In this document: positions 52,606 to 62,242 of the stretch, one piece after another
How the letters are laid out: each line of letters opens with the position of its first letter
Numbering within the stretch: the first letter of the stretch is position 1
DNA from: Fictibacillus nanhaiensis
GTDB lineage: Bacteria; Bacillota; Bacilli; Bacillales; Fictibacillaceae
Length of the DNA: 64,000 bases
Direction of reading: 5' to 3'
Assembly: GCA_017052515.1 (NCBI GenBank)
Contig: JAFHKR010000038.1
Coordinates: forward strand, 744,001-808,000
Program-made: the position numbers and the translations under genes
The notes under the pieces: generated by a model
Database searches by the model: none
Seen by the model: only the letters and a program-made list of their open reading frames with translations
Told to the model about the DNA's origin: nothing

Positions 52606-52611
52606 CTTCAT

Positions 52612-53637
52612 TTATTGAGCATTCTTATAAAATTCTTCCATCATATCGTAGCTCATCGGACCGATATGTTTTTGTTCAATGATTCCTTTTTTATTAATAA
52701 TAAAAGTAGTCGGAATCGTGACCGTTTTGTACGTATTTCCGACTTTACCGTCTGGATCTAATAAGACCGGAAAGTTCAACTTGTATGATTGCGCAAACTT
52801 TTTTACTTCTTTTTCAGAGTCGCTGTCTGTTAAGTTCACAGCGAAGATTTCTACTTTCTTAGAAGAGTGGTCTCTATAGAAACGAACCATTTCAGGCATT
52901 TCTGCACGACAAGGTGGACACCATGTAGCCCAAAGGTTAACGAAAACGACCTTTCCTTTGAGATCTGATAGCTTTACGGTTTCGCCTTCAATCGTTTTTA
53001 ATTCAAAGTTCGGTGCACGGTCACCTTTTTTGATTCCGTAGGATGCTGCCTCTACGGCTTCTTTATTCGTTTTTTGCCCACCGAGCGGGGAATTTGTTAG
53101 CACGGAAAAGAAGAGTGCAGTGACTAACATAGACAGAACGGTTTTTCTGATCTCAAACGAACCCTTCGTATATAAGTAAATGGAGAGAATCAAAAAGAAC
53201 AAGGAGGTCAACCCGTCAGCTAAAAGTGTAGTTGACGCAAAATGAGCACCATAATAAGCAGCGAAGTATAACGTTAACCCTAATATACCAATATAAAATA
53301 ACCTGCTTTTATCAAGCTCACGTTTACTCGCAGCCCCAAGAATGTAGAGAATGGAGCCGATGATTCCTAGAACAATTCCTGTTTCTCCTCCATTAAAATA
53401 CAAGATACTTGTGGGGTGCTTGATGATCAGCAGGGGATGCAAAACAGCATAACTGAACTTCCAAACCAATAGAAAAATTCCCACAGCATTACTCAATACG
53501 TCTAACAGTTGCTTTTTGTCAGGTTCTTTTCTTATTTTCACAAACAATATGCCATACGCAATCAATGCTGATCCCAAAATGGCTAGCCAAACCATCTTTA
53601 CAGGAAAAGATCCGATCGTTAAATAATCCGTCATCAT
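52612..53637 (-). CDS. TlpA/ResA-like thioredoxin with a six-segment membrane domain
   Basis: A 341-residue protein. About six membrane segments fill residues 12-180, with a loop HPTSILYFNGGETG. A TlpA/ResA-like domain follows (about 205-340): KKGDRAPNFELKTIEGE, WATWCPPC with Cys240 and Cys243, the cis-proline motif TIPTTFIINKKG. The thioredoxin domain would face outside and reduce disulfides, as in cytochrome c maturation. Usually ResA has one anchor, so the large membrane part is unusual. ATG 53637 behind GGTGGGGG was chosen. Confidence 0.88.
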   Translation of the reverse strand: MMTDYLTIGSFPVKMVWLAILGSALIAYGILFVKIRKEPDKKQLLDVLSNAVGIFLLVWKFSYAVLHPLLIIKHPTSILYFNGGETGIVLGIIGSILYILGAASKRELDKSRLFYIGILGLTLYFAAYYGAHFASTTLLADGLTSLFFLILSIYLYTKGSFEIRKTVLSMLVTALFFSVLTNSPLGGQKTNKEAVEAASYGIKKGDRAPNFELKTIEGETVKLSDLKGKVVFVNLWATWCPPCRAEMPEMVRFYRDHSSKKVEIFAVNLTDSDSEKEVKKFAQSYKLNFPVLLDPDGKVGNTYKTVTIPTTFIINKKGIIEQKHIGPMSYDMMEEFYKNAQ

Positions 53638-53718
53638 AACCCCCACCTTAAACTTGTCCTCTATTCTAAACTTTATCAGAGTTTAGTCTTTTTTATTCCA
53701 AATTTACTTGTTTCATAT

Positions 53719-53753
53719 AAAAAACCAGTGAAGGATTACTCCCTGCACTGGTC
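53719..53753 (-). terminator. Minus-strand terminator downstream of the antiporter gene
   Basis: On the minus strand ACCAGTG pairs with CACTGGT around a 15-nt loop, followed by five or more T. It lies about 300 bp after the cation exchanger stop, with repeat copy 3 between. Confidence 0.75.
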
Positions 53754-53954
53754 CTATACTACATTTCTTTTTTACATACTTCTTCTTTGGCTTTTGAATT
53801 TTTTTACTTCTTTGACTGGTGATTGTAATGAAAGGTGCGTGCCTACCACTTGAAATACATCTCGTAAGGCATGCGACGAGGAAGCTTACTCCGGTAGCCT
53901 TAACTTTTAGACGCAGGAGCAAGGATCCTCTAGTGTCGAGCAGTCCAAGAAGTT
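53754..53954. other. Gene-free stretch downstream of the antiporter gene
   Basis: No supported gene. A lysine-rich frame on the minus strand (around 53713-53922) lacks a ribosome binding site and runs through the terminator. A short dyad (GGCATGC region near 53868) and the degenerate left part of repeat copy 3 are the only other items. Confidence 0.5.
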
Positions 53955-54009
53955 AATGTGGCTCACCGCCTGCCCCGCGGAAAGCGAGCAACCTGGAATG
54001 GAAATCAAC
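53955..54009 (+). repeat. Dispersed element, copy 3 (partial or diverged)
   Basis: The right 55 bp match the other copies (GGCTCACCGCCTGCCCC, GCGGAAAGCGAGCAACC, GGAATGGAAATCAAC). The left end, expected near 53882, has no GTTGATT and is diverged. It lies between the cation exchanger gene and its terminator. Confidence 0.7.
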
Positions 54010-54044
54010 TGCTTTCAAAAGCAACAATGAATACGAAACAGCCT

Positions 54045-55112
54045 TTATAAAAGATAAAACCCGACTCCCATGATCAAGTAAGCGGCAAGGAGAGTGAGCC
54101 CTTCAAACCAGTTCGTATCGCCATCACTTGTTAACGAAATCGTTAAGAATACAGCGAGGACCATCGCTACAAGCTCAGGAAGCGTAAAGACAAGTGCCAT
54201 CGATTTTTCAAAGAATAACGAAACCAACACGAGTAGTGGAGCGACAAACATTGCGATCTGAAGTGTTGAGCCGATGGCAATCTCTACAGCAACATTCATT
54301 TTGTTCTTATATGCCATGATGATCGCTGAAGCATGTTCAGCTGCGTTCCCGACGATTGCAACGATGATGATTCCGATGAACACTTCACTCCAGCCGAGCG
54401 TTCTTCCTACTTCTTCAAACGTATGAACGAGCTTTTCAGAAACATAAGCAACGGCAAGAGTAGCAAGAGCAAGGACGATTAGAGCTTTCCACTTACTCCA
54501 TTCTGCTGTTTCATCCCCATGAGCCACATCATGTTCTGATTGATAGACACCGCGGTGAGTAACGAGCTTGAACAAAAGTGCTGCTACATAAAGAATAATC
54601 ATGATTACTGAAACCCATACACTTAAGGTGAGTGAATCGGCGTCGTTCAGTTTATAAGAAAACACCTCAGGGAAAACAAAAGCGACTACAACAGCAAAAA
54701 TGAGTAGCCCCGCGTTATGGCGTGCATCATATATGTTGAATTTTTGCTGTTTATACTTTAAACCGCCGATAAAAAACGATAAGCCTCCGACTAGTAAAAG
54801 ATTACCGAGTACAGAACCAGTCAAAGACGCTAATACTACACTTATCAAACCTGCTTTTAATGCAAAGATTGAAATGATGAGCTCGACCGCATTACCGAAA
54901 GTAGCGTTAAGTAAGCCGCCGATTCTTGGACCAGCAATGATCGCTAAGCTTTCCGTGGCGCGTCCCATGTAACCGGCTAGTGCGATAATCGTTGCACAAT
55001 AGATTACAAAAAGTAAGACAGCTGGCCAATGCATGAGGCTGCCGATAACAGATAGTGGTACACCAATGATGATAGCAATAAAAAATATGCGATTAAACAA
55101 GACGCATTCCAT
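54045..55112 (-). CDS. cax: Ca2+/H+ antiporter (CaCA/CAX family)
   Basis: A 355-residue membrane protein with about eleven segments. The two alpha-repeat signatures are GGLLNATFGNAVELIISIFA and GNAAEHASAIIMAYKNKM, whose acidic residues bind the cation. It matches the ChaA/CAX type found in Bacillus (YfkE-like). It would export Ca2+ using the proton gradient. The ATG at 55112 directly abuts AAAGG; TTG 55100 is better spaced and may be the real start. Confidence 0.92.
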   Translation of the reverse strand: MECVLFNRIFFIAIIIGVPLSVIGSLMHWPAVLLFVIYCATIIALAGYMGRATESLAIIAGPRIGGLLNATFGNAVELIISIFALKAGLISVVLASLTGSVLGNLLLVGGLSFFIGGLKYKQQKFNIYDARHNAGLLIFAVVVAFVFPEVFSYKLNDADSLTLSVWVSVIMIILYVAALLFKLVTHRGVYQSEHDVAHGDETAEWSKWKALIVLALATLAVAYVSEKLVHTFEEVGRTLGWSEVFIGIIIVAIVGNAAEHASAIIMAYKNKMNVAVEIAIGSTLQIAMFVAPLLVLVSLFFEKSMALVFTLPELVAMVLAVFLTISLTSDGDTNWFEGLTLLAAYLIMGVGFYLL

Positions 55113-55200
55113 CCTTTCCTATGTATTTATTTCTACATACTATTCCCTGAAATCTGTTTTCTTAACTCCTAAAAGGAAACATGGTTTTTGTGTGAATTGG

Positions 55201-55229
55201 TTGACAGTTTCGACAAGGACGTGTAGACT
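55201..55229 (+). promoter_or_regulatory. Candidate promoter of the histidine operon
   Basis: A perfect TTGACA, a 17-bp spacer and TAGACT, followed by about 130 bp of leader before hisZ. No T-box motif (AGGGTGGNACCGCG) or his-leader peptide with His codons was seen. Confidence 0.6.
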
Positions 55230-55365
55230 TACAACTAAATCTTTATCATGGTAGTATATTAGCGAACTAAAGTGTTCGGGTGGAATGGTTTGTTTCTGCA
55301 CTAAGCACTTATTTCATAAAAACAATACTTAATCTATTCATTTCACAAATAAAGGATGAAGGATC

Positions 55366-56550
55366 ATGTCAAAACCGTTTGTGTTTGAAAAACCAGCAGG
55401 TATGCGGGATACACTTCCTGCCTTTTATCAAAAAAATGAAGACATCAAAAATAAAATCAAACAAGAGATGGAGTCTTGGGGTTATCAATTCATTCAGACT
55501 CCTACTTTGGAATATCACGATACGGTAGGGGAAGCCTCCGCAATTTTAGATCAACAATTGTTCAAACTGCTTGATATGGAAGGAAAAACATTGGTGCTCC
55601 GACCGGATATGACAGCCCCGATTGCAAGGGTCGTGTCATCAAGCATGAAGCATGTAGCTTATCCGCTTCGCCTCGCATACAGTTCTCCCGTTTTCAGAGC
55701 GCAACAGCGAGAAGGGGGAAGACCAGCAGAATTTGAACAAGTCGGTATCGAATTGATCGGTGAAGGAACGGCAAGTGCTGAAGCTGAAGCACTTGCACTC
55801 ATGTCTGAAGTATTCAAAAAGAACGAAATTGCTGGATTTACCGTGGCGGTTGGACATATTGGATTTGTGCAAGAACTTCTTTCTGACATTTTAGGAAATG
55901 ATGATCGAGCAGGAGAACTGTTGCGTTATTTAAACGAGAAAAATTATGTGGGTTACACATCACATGTGAAAAAGCTACCTCTTTCTTCTATTGATACAAA
56001 ACGGTTATTAAAACTGTTGGACTTAAGAGGTGGGATCGAAGTACTTGATGAAGCTTCTTCATTAAACCCGAACAGAAGAGGCCAGCAGACTTTACAAGAA
56101 TTAGAAGATCTGTACCACCTCTTAGAAGATTATGATGCAGCACAAAATATTGTCTTTGATTTTACGCTGTTCAGTCACATGAGTTATTACACCGGCATCG
56201 TGTTTGAGGGTTACGGAGCAGGAATCGGGGCACCAATCGCAAGCGGAGGACGCTATGATGATCTGCTCAGTCGTTTTGATCGGAAAGCTCCAGCTATTGG
56301 TTTTGCGATTCGGATGGACTATTTTGTAGAAGCGCTAGGAAAGAAAAGTGATGATACGAGGAGACAATGCATTCTATACACAGATGAACGAAGAAAAGAG
56401 GCGCTAAAGCTGGCGAGAGATAAGCGCAGTGAAGGCAAGCGTGTTGTGATGCAGAATCTATCAGGAGTTAAAAATGTAGATGAATTTAGCAAACGATTTG
56501 ATGATGTGCATTATTTAATCGGAACACAGCAAGGAGAGGACTTTTCATGA
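55366..56550 (+). CDS. hisZ: ATP phosphoribosyltransferase regulatory subunit
   Basis: A 394-residue relative of histidyl-tRNA synthetase lacking the anticodon-binding part. Class II motifs are [20 protein letters not shown], motif 2 [20 protein letters not shown] (in parts), and the late [12 protein letters not shown]. It forms a complex with short HisG and gives feedback control by histidine. AAAGGATG lies before the start. It overlaps hisG by 4 bp and heads the his operon. Confidence 0.95.
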   Translation: MSKPFVFEKPAGMRDTLPAFYQKNEDIKNKIKQEMESWGYQFIQTPTLEYHDTVGEASAILDQQLFKLLDMEGKTLVLRPDMTAPIARVVSSSMKHVAYPLRLAYSSPVFRAQQREGGRPAEFEQVGIELIGEGTASAEAEALALMSEVFKKNEIAGFTVAVGHIGFVQELLSDILGNDDRAGELLRYLNEKNYVGYTSHVKKLPLSSIDTKRLLKLLDLRGGIEVLDEASSLNPNRRGQQTLQELEDLYHLLEDYDAAQNIVFDFTLFSHMSYYTGIVFEGYGAGIGAPIASGGRYDDLLSRFDRKAPAIGFAIRMDYFVEALGKKSDDTRRQCILYTDERRKEALKLARDKRSEGKRVVMQNLSGVKNVDEFSKRFDDVHYLIGTQQGEDFS

Positions 56551-57191
56551 GTACGGTGTTAACGATGGCGATGCCTAAAGGGAGAATATTTGAAGAAGCA
56601 GTCGATCTTCTGAGACAAGCTGGATATCCGCTTCCCCCCGAATTCGATGAATCGAGAAAATTAATCATTGATGCACCAGAAGCAGGCCTTCGGTTCATTT
56701 TAGCAAAGCCGATGGATGTTCCTACTTATGTAGAGCATGGTGTAGCTGATATCGGAATCGCTGGGAAAGATGTGATGCTTGAGGAAGAGCGTGATGTTTA
56801 TGAAGTGCTCGACCTAAAGATCTCAGAATGTTATCTCGCAGTTGCAGGACTTCCGAACGGACATGATCAAAGAGTTGCACCGAAGATCGCTTCAAAGTAT
56901 CCGAATGTGGCTTCTCATTATTTTAGAGAACAGGGTCAGCAAGTAGAAGTAATCAAATTAAACGGATCGATCGAACTTGCTCCACTCATCGGTTTAGCAG
57001 ATCGCATTGTAGATATCGTTTCAACAGGTCGGACGTTGAAAGAAAACGGTCTTGTTGAACTTGAGAAGATAGCTGATATAACGTCGAGGTTGATCGTAAA
57101 TCCGGCTAGCTATAGATTGCATGCTGTACGCATTAATGATCTTGTTGAGCGACTTCGAACACTGGTTGAAAGCAAGGAGGAAGTTCAATGA
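56547..57191 (+). CDS. hisG: ATP phosphoribosyltransferase, short form
   Basis: A 214-residue catalytic subunit for the first step of histidine synthesis (ATP + PRPP). [15 protein letters not shown], the [19 protein letters not shown] region (in parts) and the PRPP loop [14 protein letters not shown] are visible. It lacks the C-terminal regulatory domain of long HisG, consistent with hisZ upstream. Confidence 0.97.
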   Translation: MSTVLTMAMPKGRIFEEAVDLLRQAGYPLPPEFDESRKLIIDAPEAGLRFILAKPMDVPTYVEHGVADIGIAGKDVMLEEERDVYEVLDLKISECYLAVAGLPNGHDQRVAPKIASKYPNVASHYFREQGQQVEVIKLNGSIELAPLIGLADRIVDIVSTGRTLKENGLVELEKIADITSRLIVNPASYRLHAVRINDLVERLRTLVESKEEVQ

Positions 57192-58459
57192 AAATAGTAC
57201 CCGTCTCTGAACTTGAAAACTTAGAGAGAAGCGTTGAACAAAACACAGAAAAACAAAGAAAAGCGGTTCTCGATATCTTACAAAATGTAAAAACAAAGGG
57301 TGACGAAGCCCTTTTTCAATATACTGAAACTTTTGATGGTGTTTCTCTCTCTTCTCTTGAAGTAACAAAGAATGAAATAGATGAAGCAATCTCATCTCTT
57401 GATTCTAAGATGGTAGAAATCATTTTAGAAGCAGCAGAAAACATTCGTGAATATCACGAAAAGCAACGCCGGCAGTCATGGTTCTTCACACGTGAAGATG
57501 GAACACTTTTAGGTCAAAAAGTAACACCGCTTGATTCTGTAGGTGTTTATGTACCCGGTGGAACAGCCGCCTATCCATCTTCTGTGTTGATGGGCGTTAT
57601 TCCAGCTGTTGTTGCTGGAGTAGAGGAAATCATACTCGTGTCACCACCGGGAAAAGACGGAAAACTCCCATCTGCTGTGTTGGCTGCAGCTTCCATTGCC
57701 GGAGTTAAACGGATGTTTAAAATCGGTGGCGCACAAGCGATCGGAGCTCTAGCATATGGAACAAAATCGGTTCCGAAAACGGATAAGATCGTTGGGCCGG
57801 GTAACATTTATGTTGCACTAGCAAAACGGGAAGTTTTTGGGGTATGTGATATTGATATGATCGCAGGGCCGAGCGAAATTGCAGTTCTTGCCGATGAAAC
57901 CGCAAACGCTCGTTACATTGCGGCAGACCTTTTATCACAAGCAGAACACGATCCCCGATCGGCAGCAGTATTGGTTACGACTTCAAACGTGTTAGCTAAG
58001 GAAGTTTCTGTGGAAGTAGAGTCACAATTAGCTGAACTCCCAAGGAAAGAGATCGCGATGGAAGCAATCAGAGATTATGGAGTCATCTATATCGTGAATT
58101 CACTTGAAGAGGGTGCAGAAGTGATCAACCAGATCGCACCCGAGCACCTTGAGATCATGACGAAAGATCCGATGAGTCTTCTCGGTAAAATAAAACACGC
58201 GGGTGCTATATTTTTAGGTGAATATAGCTCAGAACCTGTAGGAGATTATTTTGCAGGAAGCAATCATGTTCTTCCGACAAGTGGAACAGCGCGCTTTTCA
58301 AGTCCGCTTAACGTAGATGATTTTACAAAAAAATCAAGTGTGATTCGATATAGTGAACAAGCACTAAAAGAAAACGGACAGAAGATATCAGCTTTTGCTC
58401 GCCTAGAAGGACTTGAAGCACATGCGAGAGCGATTGATGTTCGACTGGAGGACAAGTAG
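57188..58459 (+). CDS. hisD: Histidinol dehydrogenase
   Basis: A 423-residue enzyme for the last two oxidations, histidinol to histidine with two NAD+. Seen are [20 protein letters not shown] (in parts), [31 protein letters not shown], and the zinc and base ligands in APEHLEIM and SNHVLPT. It overlaps hisG by 4 bp and abuts hisB. Confidence 0.97.
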   Translation: MKIVPVSELENLERSVEQNTEKQRKAVLDILQNVKTKGDEALFQYTETFDGVSLSSLEVTKNEIDEAISSLDSKMVEIILEAAENIREYHEKQRRQSWFFTREDGTLLGQKVTPLDSVGVYVPGGTAAYPSSVLMGVIPAVVAGVEEIILVSPPGKDGKLPSAVLAAASIAGVKRMFKIGGAQAIGALAYGTKSVPKTDKIVGPGNIYVALAKREVFGVCDIDMIAGPSEIAVLADETANARYIAADLLSQAEHDPRSAAVLVTTSNVLAKEVSVEVESQLAELPRKEIAMEAIRDYGVIYIVNSLEEGAEVINQIAPEHLEIMTKDPMSLLGKIKHAGAIFLGEYSSEPVGDYFAGSNHVLPTSGTARFSSPLNVDDFTKKSSVIRYSEQALKENGQKISAFARLEGLEAHARAIDVRLEDK

Positions 58460-59056
58460 ATGGATAATCAAGTGCGACAACATACGATCGAAAGAAATAC
58501 GAAAGAGACTCAGATCAGCTTAGCTCTTAATATTGATGGAGAAGGACAAGCTGATATTCAAACGCCTGTCCCATTTCTAAACCACATGCTAGACGCGATC
58601 GCACGTCACGGACATTTTGATCTTACTGTAAACGCTGCTGGAGATGTGGAGATTGATGACCATCATACAACAGAAGACGTTGGCATCTGCCTTGGTCAAG
58701 CCATTCAGGGAGCTCTTGGTGACAAGCGAGGAATTAAGAGATACGGCAATGCGTTTGTACCAATGGATGAAACGCTCGCTCAAGTTGTGATCGATCTGTC
58801 GAATCGTCCTCACCTTGAATTTCGTGCAGAATTTCCAAGTCAAAAAGTAGGAACGTTTGATACAGAACTCGTCCATGAATTCTTCTGGAAGCTCGCGTTG
58901 GAGGCTAGAATGAACCTTCATGTGATCGTTCACTATGGCTCGAACACACATCACATCATCGAAGCCATATTTAAAGCTTTTACAAAAGCGTTAGACGAAG
59001 CCACACAGATCGACCCTCGTGTAAAAGGAGTGCCTTCTACGAAAGGAATGTTATAA
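58460..59056 (+). CDS. hisB: Imidazoleglycerol-phosphate dehydratase
   Basis: A 198-residue monofunctional dehydratase, without the phosphatase domain of enterobacterial HisB. The metal-binding motifs are [30 protein letters not shown] and the later [11 protein letters not shown] with NLHV. Starts directly after the hisD stop with CTGGAGG in hisD. Confidence 0.97.
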   Translation: MDNQVRQHTIERNTKETQISLALNIDGEGQADIQTPVPFLNHMLDAIARHGHFDLTVNAAGDVEIDDHHTTEDVGICLGQAIQGALGDKRGIKRYGNAFVPMDETLAQVVIDLSNRPHLEFRAEFPSQKVGTFDTELVHEFFWKLALEARMNLHVIVHYGSNTHHIIEAIFKAFTKALDEATQIDPRVKGVPSTKGML

Positions 59057-59057
59057 A

Positions 59058-59699
59058 ATGATCGGAATCATTGACTACGGAATGGGCAATCTGCACTCTG
59101 TCTGTTCTGCACTAAAAAGAATCAATCAGCCTTACATTCTTTCAGGAAATGTAGAAGAACTTCGGAAAACGGATGGGCTTTTGTTACCGGGAGTCGGTTC
59201 TTTTAAAGATGCGATGACGGAGCTTGAGAAGACGGGTCTTGCGGATTTTATAAAAAAAGAAGCTAAGAGTGGAAAGCCTTTGATGGGAATCTGTTTAGGC
59301 ATGCAACTGCTCTTCGAAGGAAGCAGTGAGAACGGCTTAACAAAAGGGCTTGGTTTACTCCCAGGGAGAGTAGAGCGTTTTACAGGCAAAACGAGTGACG
59401 GCCGTTCCTATAAAGTGCCACATATGGGGTGGAACCATTTAAACTTTTTGCAGAGCGATCAGCCGTTATTAAAAGATATAGACGAAGGGTATGTTTATTT
59501 CGTCCATTCCTTTGTTGTACAAACTGAAAATCGAGAGGTACTGGCCGCGGTCGCTCATTATGAGGACGTTGAAGTTCCAGCTGTAGTTGGAAGCGGCAGA
59601 ATCATGGGGACGCAGTTTCACCCTGAAAAAAGTTCAGAGACGGGCATGAGCATGCTGCAAAACTTTTGCCGTTTTGTTGAGGAGGGAAAACAGAGATGA
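59058..59699 (+). CDS. hisH: Imidazole glycerol phosphate synthase, glutaminase subunit
   Basis: A 213-residue class I glutamine amidotransferase. Nucleophile Cys in [14 protein letters not shown], oxyanion region LPGVGSF, catalytic His and Glu in GTQFHPEKS. It feeds ammonia to HisF. It ends overlapping hisA by 4 bp. Confidence 0.97.
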   Translation: MIGIIDYGMGNLHSVCSALKRINQPYILSGNVEELRKTDGLLLPGVGSFKDAMTELEKTGLADFIKKEAKSGKPLMGICLGMQLLFEGSSENGLTKGLGLLPGRVERFTGKTSDGRSYKVPHMGWNHLNFLQSDQPLLKDIDEGYVYFVHSFVVQTENREVLAAVAHYEDVEVPAVVGSGRIMGTQFHPEKSSETGMSMLQNFCRFVEEGKQR

Positions 59700-60427
59700 A
59701 TGAATTTGTATTATACCCAGCGATTGACATGCGCAATGGTAAATGCGTTAGGTTGATGCAAGGTGATTATGAACAAGAAACAATCTATGGAGATTCTCCT
59801 TTTGATATGGCAAAACAGTTTGCAGATCAAGGTGCAGAATGGATTCACATGGTAGATCTTGATGGCGCGAAAGACGGAAAGAAGATTAATCACGAGCACG
59901 TATTGCGTGTTGCAAAAGAACTCCCTGCAAAGGTCCAAATCGGTGGAGGTATTCGTTCGATGGAAGACGTTTCGTATTACTTAGACGCTGGAGTTGATCG
60001 AGTGATTTTAGGTAGTGCGGCGGTTTCAAATCCTGAATTTGTTAGAGAAGCGTTGCGGGAATACGGTGGATCGAGGATAGCGATCGGTTTAGATGCACGT
60101 GATGGATTTGTAGCAACTGAAGGATGGTTAGAAACGTCTCACATCAAAGCAGTTGATCTAGCGAAAAGATTAGTAGAGGAAGGTGCTGAAACGTTTATTT
60201 TCACTGACATCTCAAAAGACGGTATGCTGCAGGGACCTAACGTTGAAGCGATCGGAGAATTAGCGAGCATCACTGGAAAAGAAGTGATCGCATCAGGTGG
60301 TGTGAGTTCACTTGATGATCTTGTTCGTTTGAAAGCTGATGAACGGAAAATCGCAGGTGCAATTATAGGAAAAGCTCTATATACGAATCAATTCACGTTG
60401 CCTGAAGCGTTAGGAAGTGTGAAATAA
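59696..60427 (+). CDS. hisA: ProFAR isomerase
   Basis: A 243-residue TIM barrel that isomerises ProFAR to PRFAR. Catalytic Asp near the start ([15 protein letters not shown]), half-barrel phosphate motifs [13 protein letters not shown] and [13 protein letters not shown], and [15 protein letters not shown]. It overlaps hisH and shares one base with hisF. Confidence 0.97.
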   Translation: MNEFVLYPAIDMRNGKCVRLMQGDYEQETIYGDSPFDMAKQFADQGAEWIHMVDLDGAKDGKKINHEHVLRVAKELPAKVQIGGGIRSMEDVSYYLDAGVDRVILGSAAVSNPEFVREALREYGGSRIAIGLDARDGFVATEGWLETSHIKAVDLAKRLVEEGAETFIFTDISKDGMLQGPNVEAIGELASITGKEVIASGGVSSLDDLVRLKADERKIAGAIIGKALYTNQFTLPEALGSVK

Positions 60428-61185
60428 TGCTTACGAAAAGAATCATTCCTTGTTTAGACGTTAAGGAAGGCAGAGTAGTCAAAGGCATTCAGTTTCTTAA
60501 CTTAGTCGATGCTGGTGACCCTGTTGAACTAGCGAGATTTTATGATGAAGAAGGAGCAGATGAGCTCGTTTTTCTTGATATATCAGCTAGTCATGAAGGA
60601 CGGGATACGATGGTCGAAGTCGTTGAACGAGTTGCAGCAGAACTTGCGATTCCATTCACTGTCGGTGGTGGTATCAATAAACTTCAAGATATGAAACGTG
60701 TGTTACGGGCAGGGGCTGACAAAGTTTCAGTGAATACAGCTGCGGTATTGAGACCAGAACTTATCACAGAAGGATCAGATTATTTTGGTGCCCAATGCAT
60801 CGTTGTCGCGATCGATGCTAAGTATGACGAAGAGTTAGAATCATGGCGCGTATATACGCATGGAGGTCGCAAACCCACTCAATGGGAAGTCACGGAGTGG
60901 GCGCGAGAGGCAGTAAATCGTGGTGCTGGAGAAATTCTGTTGACCAGCATGGATAAAGATGGAGAAAAGTCTGGATTCAATTTAGAATTAACGAAAGCAG
61001 TGAGTGAGGCAGTAACCGTTCCAGTTATCGCGTCAGGCGGAGCTGGGTCTTCCGAGCATTTTAACGATGCGTTTACAATTGGTAAAGCAGATGCTGCACT
61101 AGCTGCAAGTATCTTTCATTATAAAGAAACATCGATTGCAGAGGTAAAAGCAGAATTGCGAAAGTTAGGGGTGTCTGTTCGATGA
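60427..61185 (+). CDS. hisF: Imidazole glycerol phosphate synthase, cyclase subunit
   Basis: A 252-residue TIM barrel, partner of HisH. Catalytic Asp in [14 protein letters not shown] and [10 protein letters not shown], phosphate motifs [13 protein letters not shown] and [13 protein letters not shown]. It makes IGP and AICAR. Overlaps hisA by one base and hisI by 4 bp. Confidence 0.97.
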   Translation: MLTKRIIPCLDVKEGRVVKGIQFLNLVDAGDPVELARFYDEEGADELVFLDISASHEGRDTMVEVVERVAAELAIPFTVGGGINKLQDMKRVLRAGADKVSVNTAAVLRPELITEGSDYFGAQCIVVAIDAKYDEELESWRVYTHGGRKPTQWEVTEWAREAVNRGAGEILLTSMDKDGEKSGFNLELTKAVSEAVTVPVIASGGAGSSEHFNDAFTIGKADAALAASIFHYKETSIAEVKAELRKLGVSVR

Positions 61186-61826
61186 ATTTAGAAAAACTGA
61201 AATTTGATGAAAAAGGACTGATTCCTGCCGTAGTCCAGGATGTTCAATCAAAAGAAGTATTAACGGTCGCATATATGAATCGAGAATCAATTGAAAAAAC
61301 GATCGAAATTGGCGAAACGGTATTCTTTTCAAGATCACGACAAGCTTTATGGCACAAAGGTGAAACTTCCGGAAATACACAAAAAGTTAGAAGCATTCGC
61401 TATGATTGTGATCAAGACGCTTTGGTCGTGCTTGTGGAGCCCCAAGGTCCAGCTTGTCACACAGGCGCATATAGTTGTTTTTCAGAAACGCTATATGAGA
61501 AGGATGTACGAGTGGATGCGCCAAACCCTGATCGATATAGAATTTTAACAGAACTTCAAGAGATTATCGCAAAACGAGAGCATGAGATGCCAGAAGGTGC
61601 TTACACAACCTATCTTTTTGAACATGGAGTCGATAAGATTCTGAAGAAAGTTGGAGAAGAAGCAGGAGAAGTGATCATCGCTGCAAAAAATCGTGATGCG
61701 GAAGAACTGAAATGGGAAGTTTCTGATCTTTTTTATCATGTTTTGGTTCTGTTACAGGAGCAGAAGGTGCCTTTAGACGAAATTTTGGCCACATTAAAGG
61801 AAAGACATACGAAAAAGGACAACTGA
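61182..61826 (+). CDS. hisI: Bifunctional PRA-CH/PRA-PH (HisIE)
   Basis: A 214-residue fusion. The N-terminal cyclohydrolase (about 1-115) carries [34 protein letters not shown] (in parts) with zinc-binding Cys. The C-terminal pyrophosphohydrolase (about 120-205) has [16 protein letters not shown] and [17 protein letters not shown]. It does steps 2 and 3 of the pathway. Last gene of the operon. Confidence 0.97.
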   Translation: MNLEKLKFDEKGLIPAVVQDVQSKEVLTVAYMNRESIEKTIEIGETVFFSRSRQALWHKGETSGNTQKVRSIRYDCDQDALVVLVEPQGPACHTGAYSCFSETLYEKDVRVDAPNPDRYRILTELQEIIAKREHEMPEGAYTTYLFEHGVDKILKKVGEEAGEVIIAAKNRDAEELKWEVSDLFYHVLVLLQEQKVPLDEILATLKERHTKKDN

Positions 61827-61859
61827 GGTGAATATCTCGGTTGTCTTTGTGTGTTTTTC
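61819..61859 (+). terminator. Probable terminator of the histidine operon
   Basis: ACAACTGAG pairs with CTCGGTTGT (one T-G pair) around an 8-nt loop. The T-rich tail is interrupted (CTTTGTGTGTTTTT). It overlaps the hisI stop. Confidence 0.65.
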
Positions 61860-61870
61860 TTTCGTTAAAG

Positions 61871-62030
61871 GGATTTATGATCGATTCCAGAGATTTATGA
61901 TCGATTCCAGAGATTTATGATCGATTCCAGAGATTTATGAGCGATTCCAGACTTTTATGATCGATAGCAGAGATTTATGATTGGTTTCAGACTTTCAGAA
62001 TCGATTCTTGAAATTTCTAATCGATTGCTA
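61871..62030. repeat. 20-bp-period tandem repeat array 3
   Basis: Eight consecutive 20-bp units. The first (GGATTTATGATCGATTCCAG) differs at one base from the consensus AGATTTATGATCGATTCCAG, shown exactly by units two and three; unit four differs at one base and the last four are increasingly diverged, with changes clustered outside the GAT core. It lies between the his operon and yvcD. No frame through it has a ribosome binding site. Confidence 0.93.
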
Positions 62031-62158
62031 AATTCACTTCCCATAGAGAACCCACTCACTTTCCGCATACCTACTGCATCCATGCCTAAAATTCATTTTT
62101 TGTCGAAAGTTTCCTGCACATTATTTACAGTCTAAGGGGTGTTAGTCACTATTGCCTG
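62031..62158. other. Short gene-free stretch before yvcD
   Basis: Nothing coding is visible. Together with the repeat array and promoter it makes up the 416-bp gap between hisI and yvcD. Confidence 0.5.
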
Positions 62159-62167
62159 TGTTATAAT
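62159..62167 (+). promoter_or_regulatory. Extended -10 promoter of yvcD
   Basis: TGTTATAAT is a perfect TATAAT with extended TGN. No clear -35 is seen. It lies 75 bp before the yvcD start. Confidence 0.6.
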
Positions 62168-62242
62168 TTTTTGGTTGAAAACTTTGTAAACGGAACGATA
62201 TAGAAGTATATAAGTTTACATAAGTAGATGGAGGAACCAAAT

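Noticed and set aside
53713..53922. A 69-codon lysine-rich frame on the minus strand
   Set aside because: No ribosome binding site, runs across the terminator and starts in the diverged repeat edge.
55113..55365. T-box or histidine leader peptide ahead of hisZ
   Set aside because: The T-box core AGGGTGGNACCGCG and runs of His codons are both absent.
48578..62030. The three tandem arrays as CRISPR arrays
   Set aside because: Units are 20-21 bp and directly adjacent, with no unique spacers, and no cas gene is in the window.
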